Source of the DNA: Chloroflexota bacterium
GTDB lineage: Bacteria > Chloroflexota > Limnocylindria > Limnocylindrales > CSP1-4
Direction: 5' to 3'
NCBI GenBank assembly: GCA_003171065.1
Contig: PMXQ01000105.1
Location: 35,443-79,855, forward strand
DNA length: 44,413 bases
The position numbers were made by a program, and so were the translations under genes. The first letter of the stretch is position 1; every line of letters starts with the position of its first letter. Below, in pieces: positions 34,515-42,632 of the stretch. A model generated the notes under the pieces. That model had not been told where the DNA came from, did no database searches, and saw nothing but the letters and a program-made list of their open reading frames with translations.

Positions 34515-35804
34515 TTGGGTAATCGAGGCCAGGTTGCAGGCGCTCAGGCTGAGATCAGGCGCCATAACCTCAGCAGGTTGCTGCAGGAGCTGCACGTCAG
34601 CCGGCCCCTGCCCAAATCCGAGCTGGCTGCCCGGCTTCATCTGGATCGGAGCACCGTCGCCTCGCTCGTAGCGGAACTCACGGCGCGCCGCATCGTCCGG
34701 GAGCGTCGTCGTTCGACGCCAATTCCACAGTCTCCTCGACGGCCGTCGCCGGTCGTGGAATTGCGCCAGGACGGCCCGGGTGCCCTTGCCGTCGACCTCG
34801 CCACGGACTGGATGGGGGCCGCCGTCGTCGGCCTTGGCGGCAAGGTCGTCGCCTCGATCCGTCGCGACGAGTCCCTGTGCAACACGAATCCTGAGAAGGT
34901 CGTAGTGGATCTTGGCGGCCTCGTCCGGCCGCTGCTGGCCGGCCTGGAGAACGGGCCCCGCATCGTTGCCATAGGAGTCTCGGTTCCCGGGCTCGTTCGG
35001 TCCGAGGATGGGCATGTGCTCGAGGCGCCGGCCCTGGGGTGGCGGGATATCCCGATTGGGCGGCTCATCAGGGAGGAATTCGAGGACCTGAATGTCCCCG
35101 TCTTCGTGGGCAATGACGCCGATCTGGCGGCCTCCGCGGAGCATCTGCGTGGCTCTGGCAGGGGCACAAGCGATTTCATCTGCATCTGGGGCGAAGGCGG
35201 GCTGGGCGCCGGCATCGTCGTGGACGGTCGATTGCTCGGCGGCTCGGCAGGCTATGCGGGCGAGGTCGGGCATGTCACCATCGATCCTGACGGCGACCTG
35301 TGCCACTGCGGTGCGCGAGGGTGCCTGGAGTCCGTGGTGGGCGAGGAGGCCCTGCTCCGCCGATCGGGCCGGGACCCGTTGGGAGGCACGCTGGCGCTCG
35401 AGGACCTGATCGCGGCCGCGAACCGAGGCGACAAGGTAGCGCTCGCGGCTCTTGCCGAGTCGGGTCGCGGACTTGGCATCGGCATTGCCGGCCTGGTGAA
35501 CATCTTCAACCCGAATCGGGTTTCTCTGGGCGGGCTGTACGCCCGCGTCTACCCCTACGTGCGGGCGCCCATCCTGCGCGAGCTCGAGAAGAGGGCCATG
35601 CCGGCGCCACGAGCGATGGTCGACCTGGTGACCGTCCGCCTCGGAAGCAACGCGCTTCTGCTCGGAGCGGCAGAGCTCGCCCTGGCTCCGTTGCTGAGCG
35701 ACCCGGCCATCATGCCTTTGCAGCAAGAACCTGCTCCGAGCTACGCCAACGACGCGCCTGAGACCCTCACGTCTCGGGCGTCAACCCTGCTTGCGGAGGG
35801 TTGA
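34515..35804 (+). CDS. ROK-family transcriptional regulator
   Basis: The protein has 429 residues. The N-terminal winged helix-turn-helix (about 15-72, LSRLLQELHVSRPLPKSELAARLHLDRSTVASLV) is followed by a ROK sugar-kinase-like domain: DLATDWMGAAVVGL, SVPGLV, GNDADLAA, GEGGLGAGIVVDG and the zinc-binding CHCGARGCLES. Such proteins (NagC, XylR, Mlc relatives) repress sugar genes until a sugar binds. Here the target is probably the two GH94 genes just downstream. The start is a TTG at 34515, with AAGGAA 10 nt upstream. A nine-codon ATG frame (34496) ending inside this start is probably incidental. Its stop codon overlaps a TTGACA promoter element. Confidence 0.92.
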   Translation: MGNRGQVAGAQAEIRRHNLSRLLQELHVSRPLPKSELAARLHLDRSTVASLVAELTARRIVRERRRSTPIPQSPRRPSPVVELRQDGPGALAVDLATDWMGAAVVGLGGKVVASIRRDESLCNTNPEKVVVDLGGLVRPLLAGLENGPRIVAIGVSVPGLVRSEDGHVLEAPALGWRDIPIGRLIREEFEDLNVPVFVGNDADLAASAEHLRGSGRGTSDFICIWGEGGLGAGIVVDGRLLGGSAGYAGEVGHVTIDPDGDLCHCGARGCLESVVGEEALLRRSGRDPLGGTLALEDLIAAANRGDKVALAALAESGRGLGIGIAGLVNIFNPNRVSLGGLYARVYPYVRAPILRELEKRAMPAPRAMVDLVTVRLGSNALLLGAAELALAPLLSDPAIMPLQQEPAPSYANDAPETLTSRASTLLAEG

Positions 35805-35837
35805 CAATGCCAATAGTTTGTTGGATGCTGCAACGAA
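35801..35837 (+). promoter_or_regulatory. Promoter with overlapping palindrome ahead of the GH94 pair
   Basis: TTGACA (35801-35806) matches the -35 consensus exactly. With a 17-bp spacer, the -10 position is GATGCT (35824-35829, weak). The palindrome TTTGTTG-N7-CAACGAA (35817-35837) covers the -10, a good place for repression by the ROK protein. TTGACA overlaps the ROK stop codon. Confidence 0.55.
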
Positions 35838-36212
35838 TTTGGCAGCGGAACGCTCCGTTACCCGCGGGGTTGGGCGCGGCCGCGTGACGTCGAAGCCGAG
35901 ATCCGGGGCACGGCGGTAATGACTCGGGGACGTGCCTGTTCCACCAGGCCTATCCACCGACCGCCACGGCCGCTGACGGCACCGGTGCTGCGGCTGCGCC
36001 GACGCTGTTGAAGGTCGAAGACGATCACTTCGTTGGCTGCTTCGGCCTCGGCCAGGGGGTCTGCCGGGTAGACTGAGTCGGGCCTGCGTCCGACGGAAAC
36101 GGAGTCCCCGAGGCAGGGCGTCGAATGCCCGCGGTTCCCTGGACCGCGGGCCCGTGGCCGGCTGTGGCGTATTCGGCGGCAGGGCAGCCCGGCAGGTCCA
36201 GAAGGAGTTTCG
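35838..36212 (+). other. Long untranslated leader or intergenic region before the GH94 genes
   Basis: No gene was seen in 375 bases. It contains CCCGCGGT-N7-ACCGCGGG (36128-36150), a perfect 8-bp hairpin, and a TAGACT at about 36069 that could be a second -10. The length suggests either an additional promoter or leader-based control. Confidence 0.4.
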
Positions 36213-38663
36213 GTGCGCTACGGCCACTTCGATAACGACCAGCGCGAGTACGTCGTCACGCGACCGGACACGCCGCTGCCCTGGATCAACTACCTCGGCA
36301 GCGAAAGCTACTTCGGAATCATCTCGAACACGGCCGGTGGCTACTCCTTCTACCGCGACGCGCGCCTTCGGCGTCTGACTCGATACCGCTACAACAACGC
36401 GCCGCTGGACCTGGGCGGGCGCTACATCTACCTTCGGGACGACAACTCAGGCGACTTCTGGAGCCCGAGCTGGCAGCCGACCCAGCGCGATCTCGAGGAC
36501 TACAGCTGCCGTCACGGTCTGGGCTATTCGATCATCGAGTCGCGGTTGCACGGGATCCGGGCCGAGACGTGTTACTTCGTGCCGCTCGGCGAGAATCTCG
36601 AGATCTGGCGGGTGCGCGTCACGAACGAGCGGACCGCGCCGGCGAAGGTGTCGCTCTTCAGCTCGATCGAGTTCTGTCTGTGGGAGGCCCTGGAAGACAA
36701 CACCAACTTCCAGCGCAACTACTCGATAGGCCAGGTCGAGATCGAAGATGGCGTCATCTACCACAAGTCGGAGTACCGTGAGCGGCGCGACCACTTTGCC
36801 TACTTCGCCTGCTCGGAGCCGCTGGCCGGCTTCGACACGCAGCGCGACGCGTTCCTCGGGCCGTACCGCGGCTGGGACCGGCCGATCGCCGTCGAGCGCG
36901 GCCAGGCGACCGATTCGGAGGCCCATGGCTGGCAGCCGATAGGCTCTCACCACGTCCGGCTTGAGCTTGCCCCCGGAGAGGCGAAGGAAGTCGTCTTCGT
37001 GCTCGGCTACTGTGAGAACCCGAAAGACCGCAAGTTCGATCCGCCCGGTTCGCAGACGATCGACAAGCGGACCGTCAAGCCGATCATCGAGAAGTACCTC
37101 CAGCCGAAGGTCGTGGCGGCGGCCCTCCAAGCCCTGCGCGACTACTGGACGGATCTGCTGAGCACGTTCCACGTCGAGACCGGCAACGAGCACGTCGACC
37201 GTATGGTCAACGTCTGGAACCCCTACCAGTGCATGGTGACGTTCAACCTGTCGAGGTCGGCCTCCCTGTTCGAGTCGGGCATCGGCCGTGGCATGGGCTT
37301 TCGCGACTCAAACCAGGACCTGCTCGGCTTCGTCCACATGATCCCGGAGCGGGCACGCGAGCGAATCCTCGACATCTCTGCCACCCAGCTGCCGACGGGC
37401 GGTGCCTATCATCAGTACCAGCCGCTGACCAAGCGCGGCAACGACGACGTCGGCAGCGGCTTCAACGACGACCCGGCCTGGCTCGTGCTGGGCGTGGCCG
37501 TCTACCTCAAGGAAACCGGCGACACTTCCATCCTCGATGTGCCCGTTGCCTTCGACAACGAGCCAGGCTCGGAGAAGCCGCTATACGAGCACCTCCAGCG
37601 CTGCATCGGCTACACCCTCGACCGGCTCGGCCCCCACGGACTGCCGCTCATCGGTCGAGCCGACTGGAACGACTGCCTCAATCTCAACTGCTTCTCCGAG
37701 ACGCCCGGCGAGTCGTTTCAGACGACCGAGAATAGGGCCGGTGGGGTGGCCGAGTCTGTCTTCATCGGCGGTCTCTTCGTGCTGGCAGCCGACGAGATGG
37801 CCGCCATGGCGGATCTGCGCGGCGATGCCGCCGAGGCGAGGCGCTGCCGGAACGCGTCGGCGACCATGACCGGCGTCGTCACGACGGCCGGCTGGGACGG
37901 AGATTGGTTCCGGCGCGCCTACGATTACTACGGCAACGTCGTGGGCTCGTCGCATAACGAGGAAGGCCAGATCTTCATCGAGCCACAGGGCATCTGCATC
38001 GTGGCCGGCATCGGCCTCGACGACGGCAAGGCGGCCAGGGCGCTGGTGTCCGTCCGGGAGCGCCTGGCTACGCCGCACGGCATCGTCCTGAACAACCCCG
38101 CCTACACGCACTACCACCTGAACCTTGGCGAGATCTCCACGTATCCGCAGGGCTACAAAGAGAACGCCGGCATCTTCTGCCACACCAACCCGTGGGTGAT
38201 GATCGCCGAGGCGATGGCCGGCAACGGCGAGGGCGCGCTGGACTACTACATGCGGATCAACCCATCGGCCCGGGAGGGGATCTCGGAGATCCACCGCTGC
38301 GAGCCCTATGTCTACGCCCAGATGATCGCGGGCAAAGATGCCCCGACGCCCGGCGAGGCCAAGAACTCCTGGCTGAGTGGCGCCGCCGCGTGGAACTTCG
38401 TGGCCATTACCCAGTGGATCCTCGGCATCCGCGCCGAGCACCAGGGTTTGCGCATCGACCCGGCGGTGCCCGCCGATTGGGGAGACTTTGCGGTCACTCG
38501 CCGGTTCCGCGGCACGATTTACAGGATCGCCGTGCGCAAGCCGAAGGGTTCGACCGGCCGTGTATCCCGGCTCGTCGTTGACGGGGAGGCGATCGCCGGG
38601 AACGTCGTCCCGCTGCCGGCGCGGCCGGGCCGGGTTATCGAAGTCGAGGCGTTCGTCGAGTGA
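36213..38663 (+). CDS. GH94 phosphorylase, cellobiose phosphorylase type
   Basis: The 816-residue cytoplasmic enzyme is close to the size of cellobiose phosphorylase, which splits cellobiose with phosphate into glucose 1-phosphate and glucose. The N-terminus, MRYGHFDNDQREYVVTRPDT, then PWINYLGSES and SNTAGGYSFYRDARLRRLTR, is highly typical of that enzyme. The N-terminal beta-sandwich is followed by an (alpha/alpha)6 barrel with GFRDSNQD (362-369) and the acid-bearing GRADWNDCLN (481-490), then YKENAGIFCHTNPW with phosphate-site residues. No signal peptide, so uptake of the disaccharide must occur elsewhere. GTG at 36213 has AAGGAG 5 nt upstream. The stop overlaps the start of the next GH94 gene (GTGA), so the pair is translationally coupled. 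Confidence 0.92.
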   Translation: MRYGHFDNDQREYVVTRPDTPLPWINYLGSESYFGIISNTAGGYSFYRDARLRRLTRYRYNNAPLDLGGRYIYLRDDNSGDFWSPSWQPTQRDLEDYSCRHGLGYSIIESRLHGIRAETCYFVPLGENLEIWRVRVTNERTAPAKVSLFSSIEFCLWEALEDNTNFQRNYSIGQVEIEDGVIYHKSEYRERRDHFAYFACSEPLAGFDTQRDAFLGPYRGWDRPIAVERGQATDSEAHGWQPIGSHHVRLELAPGEAKEVVFVLGYCENPKDRKFDPPGSQTIDKRTVKPIIEKYLQPKVVAAALQALRDYWTDLLSTFHVETGNEHVDRMVNVWNPYQCMVTFNLSRSASLFESGIGRGMGFRDSNQDLLGFVHMIPERARERILDISATQLPTGGAYHQYQPLTKRGNDDVGSGFNDDPAWLVLGVAVYLKETGDTSILDVPVAFDNEPGSEKPLYEHLQRCIGYTLDRLGPHGLPLIGRADWNDCLNLNCFSETPGESFQTTENRAGGVAESVFIGGLFVLAADEMAAMADLRGDAAEARRCRNASATMTGVVTTAGWDGDWFRRAYDYYGNVVGSSHNEEGQIFIEPQGICIVAGIGLDDGKAARALVSVRERLATPHGIVLNNPAYTHYHLNLGEISTYPQGYKENAGIFCHTNPWVMIAEAMAGNGEGALDYYMRINPSAREGISEIHRCEPYVYAQMIAGKDAPTPGEAKNSWLSGAAAWNFVAITQWILGIRAEHQGLRIDPAVPADWGDFAVTRRFRGTIYRIAVRKPKGSTGRVSRLVVDGEAIAGNVVPLPARPGRVIEVEAFVE

Positions 38664-41059
38664 TCCAGAAAGCGGCCAGGATCGGGGCCAATCCGTACGG
38701 CTACTTCGACGCGACGGCCCGCGAGTACGTCATCAGCCGACCCGACACGCCGACGCCCTGGATCAACTACATCGGTGAAGGACGCTACGGCGGCATCGTC
38801 TCCAACACCGGCGGCGGCTACTCGTTCGACCGCGACCCGCGCAACCGGCGCGTCACTCGCTACCGCTACAATGCTATCCCGGCCGATCAGCCGGGCCGCT
38901 ACGTCTACCTGCGCGACCAGGAGACGGGCGAGTACTGGAGCCCCACCTGGCAGCCGGTCCGGCGCGACCTGGAGAGCTATGAATGCCGCCACGGGGCCGC
39001 CTATACGCGCATCTCGAGCGCTCGCAATGGGATCGCGGCTGAGATCACGTACTTCGTCCCGCCGAGTTCTGCCGACGAACCCGTCCCCTGCGAGCTGTGG
39101 GTGCTTCGCGTGCGCAACACCGGCACCGCCCCGCGCCGCCTGCGCAGCTTCACCTACGCCGAGTTCAGCTTCTTCGACGCCAATCAGGACACGGTCAATC
39201 TCGACTGGGCCCAGCACATCGTCTTCAGCTCGTGTGAAGAGGGCATCATCCGGGTCCGGACGAAGTTCAACCCGCTCGTCTACTTCTTCGGCTCCAGTGC
39301 GGCACCGAGCGGCTACACCTGCGACCGCGAGGACTTCGTAGGCCGTTGCCGCGACCTGGCCGACCCGATCGTCGTCGAGACGGGCGAGCCATCCAACGCC
39401 CCATCCCCGCGTGGCAACAGCGTGGGGTCGCTGACCCACGACATCGAGCTTGCACCGGGCGAGGAGCGCCGGCTCGTCTATGTGATGGGCATCACTGAGC
39501 GACCCGCCGAGATCGCTCGCACCGTGGCGCGGTTCGGTGACGCGGCCGAGGTCGACGCCGCGTTTGCGGCCCTCCGTGACGACTGGGACGCCTACCTTTC
39601 GCGTTTCACGGTCGACACCCCGGACGCCGACACGAACGCGATGCTCAACTTCTGGAACCAGGTCCAGTGCCGGACCACTCTGTACTGGTCGCGCTTCGTC
39701 TCCGGCTACGAGACCGGCATGGGCCGCGGCATGGGCACGCGTGACAGCGCCCAGGACACCCTGGGCACGATGCACACCGTCCCCGATCACGCCCGCCTGA
39801 TGCTGACCCGGATCTGGGAAGTCCAGTTCCACGACGGCCACACCTGGCACCAGTTCTATCCGCTGACCGGCGAGGGTGGACCGGGGCTCGCCGCCGAGTA
39901 CCCGGACTGGCCGCAATGGTTCTCCGACGATCACCTGTGGCTGATCATCGCGGTCTGCGCCTACATCCGAGAGACGGGCGATTTCGCCTACCTCGACCAG
40001 CGTGTGCCATATGCCGACGGCGGCGAGGATTCCGTCTGGGCGCACATGATGGCGGCGGTCGAATTCACGCTCTCCCATCGCGGCCCCCACGGCCTGCCGC
40101 GCTCTGGTTTCTCCGACTGGAACGACACACTCAACGTCGATCACGGATCGGGTAAGGCGGAGAGCGTCTGGACCGGCATGCAGTTCTGCCGGGCGATGCT
40201 CGACCTTGTGGACCTGTGCAACCAGTCCGGCCGCGGCACCGAAGCCGAGCGATTCGAGAAGTTGCGCGCCGAAATGGCCGCGGTCATCAACGGCTGTGCC
40301 TGGGATGGAGCGTGGTACGCCCGCTCGTTCGATGACGACGGCCTCCCGATCGGTGTCTCGGGCGCCGCGCACCATGCCATCGACCTGATCCCGCAGAGCT
40401 GGGCGGTGATGGGCGAGGTCGCGCCGCAGGCACGAGCCGAACAGGCGATGCGTTCGGCCGACGAGCAGCTCAACACGAGATTCGGATTGTCCTTGCTGCG
40501 CCCGCCCTACGACGGCGCCGACGCGCGCGTCTGCGGCACCGCGACGTACCTGCCGGGGGCCAAGGAGAACGGCGGCATCTTCTGCCACTCCAACCCGTGG
40601 TCGGTCGTGGCTGCCGCGATGCTCGGCTGGGGCGATGACGCGTACCGCTACTACCGCCAGATCCTGCCGCTGGCCCGGACCGACTCCGATGTCTACAAGG
40701 TCGAGCCGTACGTCTACCCGCAGAACATCTGCGGGCCGGCCCATCCGTCTTTCGGGATGGCCCGCAACGCGTGGCTCACCGGGGCCGCGGTCTGGGCATT
40801 CGTCGCCGCTACCCAGTGGATCCTCGGCATCCGGCCCACCTTCGAAGGCCTGCGCGTGGCCCCTGTCCTGCCGGCGGACTGGCCCGGCTTCAAGGCTCAT
40901 CGCGAGTTCCGCGGCACCGCGTACGAGATCTCGGTGCGTCGCGCAGGGCCCGGGAACGCGGTCGCGCTGGTCGTGAACGGCGCCCCGATCGACGGCGACG
41001 TCGTACCGCTGCCGGCGCCCGGGACGGTGTCCGTAAAGGTCGATGCGGTGCTGAGCTGA
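38660..41059 (+). CDS. GH94-family glycoside phosphorylase, second paralogue, specificity unknown
   Basis: The protein has 799 residues with the same fold as the upstream enzyme: YGYFDATAREYVISRPDTPTPWINYIG, GTRDSAQD (359-366), GFSDWNDTLN (483-492) and KENGGIFCHSNPW. Unlike the first copy, it has FSDDHLWLIIAVCAYIRETGD and LDQRVPYADGGEDSVWAHM. This feature is shared with chitobiose-phosphorylase-type and other non-cellobiose GH94 enzymes. Laminaribiose, chitobiose or cellobionate are possible substrates. The catalytic DWND (486-489) is kept, so activity is expected. It has no signal peptide. The start is a GTG overlapping the previous stop by four bases. The two genes therefore form one unit with complementary specificities. 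Confidence 0.9.
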   Translation: MIQKAARIGANPYGYFDATAREYVISRPDTPTPWINYIGEGRYGGIVSNTGGGYSFDRDPRNRRVTRYRYNAIPADQPGRYVYLRDQETGEYWSPTWQPVRRDLESYECRHGAAYTRISSARNGIAAEITYFVPPSSADEPVPCELWVLRVRNTGTAPRRLRSFTYAEFSFFDANQDTVNLDWAQHIVFSSCEEGIIRVRTKFNPLVYFFGSSAAPSGYTCDREDFVGRCRDLADPIVVETGEPSNAPSPRGNSVGSLTHDIELAPGEERRLVYVMGITERPAEIARTVARFGDAAEVDAAFAALRDDWDAYLSRFTVDTPDADTNAMLNFWNQVQCRTTLYWSRFVSGYETGMGRGMGTRDSAQDTLGTMHTVPDHARLMLTRIWEVQFHDGHTWHQFYPLTGEGGPGLAAEYPDWPQWFSDDHLWLIIAVCAYIRETGDFAYLDQRVPYADGGEDSVWAHMMAAVEFTLSHRGPHGLPRSGFSDWNDTLNVDHGSGKAESVWTGMQFCRAMLDLVDLCNQSGRGTEAERFEKLRAEMAAVINGCAWDGAWYARSFDDDGLPIGVSGAAHHAIDLIPQSWAVMGEVAPQARAEQAMRSADEQLNTRFGLSLLRPPYDGADARVCGTATYLPGAKENGGIFCHSNPWSVVAAAMLGWGDDAYRYYRQILPLARTDSDVYKVEPYVYPQNICGPAHPSFGMARNAWLTGAAVWAFVAATQWILGIRPTFEGLRVAPVLPADWPGFKAHREFRGTAYEISVRRAGPGNAVALVVNGAPIDGDVVPLPAPGTVSVKVDAVLS

Positions 41060-41279
41060 GGGGCCGGCGGCGCGACCAGCTGAGGCCGGTCCCTGCGATC
41101 GCGCCTCAACTCGAAGGCTGGCCGAGCAGCGTCCGATCCGAGCGCGCTCCCGCCGACCCGGACCGCGGGCCGGCGATTGCCATCGCGGCCGCGCAAGCGC
41201 ATGCTTGGAACCTGTCCGACCCTCCGTGCCGATGCCTCGGTCCTCGAGACTGCGTCAGGCCGGCAGCGGGAAAGACTTC

Positions 41280-41558
41280 ATGACTCCCCTAATCTTGTTC
41301 TTGTTCGCCCTGGCCGGGGCAGTCCTGCTCCAGGCGTTCATTCGGATGTTCCTCCCACCGGCCCGGAACAGGGTCGCTGTGATAGGGCGCTCTGTGGGCC
41401 AACACCGAGTCGATCACGCCGATGGGACGGGCGGATGGGAGAACGAGGGTGGGTCGCTCGCGGGCGGCCATGCAAGCTCTGCTTCCGCTGCCGCTCCGCG
41501 TCGACCGAACCCCAGGGCCCCAGTCGGTCTCGCGCCCGAGAAGCGAAAGGCTGCGTAG
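41280..41558 (+). CDS. Small predicted membrane protein
   Basis: The 92-residue protein has an N-terminal membrane helix (about 3-22, PLILFLFALAGAVLLQAFI) and a soluble, Gly/Ser/Arg-rich tail of about 65 residues. No family was recognised. It lies 10 bases upstream of the next small gene, supporting an operon. GGGAAAG before the ATG is a weak ribosome binding site. The tail has low complexity, so the exact reality of the gene is less certain. Confidence 0.5.
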   Translation: MTPLILFLFALAGAVLLQAFIRMFLPPARNRVAVIGRSVGQHRVDHADGTGGWENEGGSLAGGHASSASAAAPRRPNPRAPVGLAPEKRKAA

Positions 41559-41568
41559 GAGAATCTCC

Positions 41569-41988
41569 ATGACGACTCAACGAACCACCGGCGTCTGGAT
41601 CTCGGCGACTTCGGCCACGGTCCTGCGGTGGGGCCCCGAGGGGGTCACTGTCCGCGAACGGTTCGATTCCATGGTTCCGGGCCGGCACCGCTCCACCGGG
41701 CGTCCACCGACCGAAGATCACCCGGCCGGCGAAGGTCACCGCGACGAGCACATGCGGGCGTTCTTCGCTCGAGTGAGCGGTACGGTGCCGTTCGACGACG
41801 ACCTTCTGCTCGTGGGCGACGGCGAGGTCGTCGAGCATTTCGCGCACCAGATCAAAGTCCGCGATCAAAGCCGCGACGTCGATCGGCGCATCGAGGTGGA
41901 CAAGAGCGGCCCGATGACCGAACCGCAGTTGCTTGCCCGAATTCGCGCTTTCGCCGGCTCATCTGCCAGACGCACCCTGCCGACCTGA
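41569..41988 (+). CDS. Small protein resembling the eRF1/host-attachment-like release-factor superfamily
   Basis: The 139-residue protein has the pattern TTGVWISATSATVLRW, then a basic loop (ERFDSMVPGRH), DEHMRAFFARVSGTVPFDDDLLLVGDGEVVEHFAHQIK, and PMTEPQLLARIRAF. This order, a strand-rich start, an hhhGxGxxxxHh stretch and a late helix, recalls small bacterial members related to eRF1 domains (baeRF families), seen often in Actinobacteria next to stress genes. The assignment is from pattern memory only. AGGAG lies 7 nt before the ATG, a good site. It lies between two other small genes, which may be co-transcribed. Confidence 0.65.
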   Translation: MTTQRTTGVWISATSATVLRWGPEGVTVRERFDSMVPGRHRSTGRPPTEDHPAGEGHRDEHMRAFFARVSGTVPFDDDLLLVGDGEVVEHFAHQIKVRDQSRDVDRRIEVDKSGPMTEPQLLARIRAFAGSSARRTLPT

Positions 41989-42005
41989 GCGAGGAGGACC
42001 ATTCG

Positions 42006-42224
42006 ATGACGAGGTCCACGAGCGGCGGCATCTACCGATCGGCCGCCAACGACGAGCGGCTGAACGAGGCGTTCCACACGCTGCTGCGCGAGGCCGCCGC
42101 CGAACGCGCGGAGCGGGCGCGTGTTCAGACGGTCGGGGACGCAGTCGCGGACGGGCAGGAGTCGGCCGATCTCCTCGCCCTCGCCCGAGGCGAGCGTCTC
42201 GCGAGGCCGCCCGCCGCGCGCTGA
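42006..42224 (+). CDS. Small helical protein of unknown function
   Basis: The 72-residue protein is highly charged and probably all-helical (NDERLNEAFHTLLREAAAERAERARVQTVGDAVADGQESADLLALARGERL). No family was recognised. AGGAGG is 8 nt upstream of the ATG, the best ribosome binding site in this small cluster, so translation is well supported. It starts 17 bases after the previous stop. Confidence 0.65.
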   Translation: MTRSTSGGIYRSAANDERLNEAFHTLLREAAAERAERARVQTVGDAVADGQESADLLALARGERLARPPAAR

Positions 42225-42632
42225 CTGGCGACTCAGGCCGCGCCAGTGGTGGCGCTGCGCCAGTGGTGCGCCGCCCCCTCGTCCGCCTGCGAGCGCGATA
42301 CCAGGCGCCGCCACAAGACGGCTCGTCCAGGATCTCATGCCGCCGCGCTCTCTCTGAGATCCCGGTCGCACTCCAGGGCCAGGTCAGGCTGGCCCCACGA
42401 CCGAGCCGACGTGAATGTTGCGCCACGTGGCGGGCTGGCCTAGCATGGCAACGCCGTCACGGACAGACTGATCCGTCCCCGTCAGGTTCTGCCCGCGCCG
42501 GAATGAGGAGTACCGGCTGGGCGCCGGGGGCGCATCTGGGCACCTCGGTTTTCAACGGCGGCGTTTGCCGGCCCGGCCGAAGCAAGCGGTGAACGGCTGT
42601 CGCCTGCTGCCCGACTGCCGGGGGAGGACGTC
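42225..42632 (+). other. Intergenic region and leader of the surface-protein gene
   Basis: No gene was seen. The region contains two copies of GCGCCAGTGGTG near 42240-42272 and a promoter at 42418-42446, giving a leader of about 180 bases before the GTG at 42633. I found no conserved riboswitch core in it. Confidence 0.5.
42418..42446 (+). promoter_or_regulatory. Promoter of the Ig-like surface protein gene
   Basis: -35 TTGCGC (42418-42423), 17-bp spacer, -10 TAGCAT (42441-42446). The spacer contains CACGTG. Spacing is ideal. Confidence 0.6.

Noticed and set aside
34496-34522. Short ATG frame overlapping the ROK start as a leader peptide
   Set aside because: Eight codons without regulatory codon bias or attenuator hairpin; probably chance.
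42447-42632. Cyclic-di-GMP riboswitch in the surface-protein leader
   Set aside because: Expected conserved core segments are absent, despite a nearby GGDEF gene and a fitting target type.
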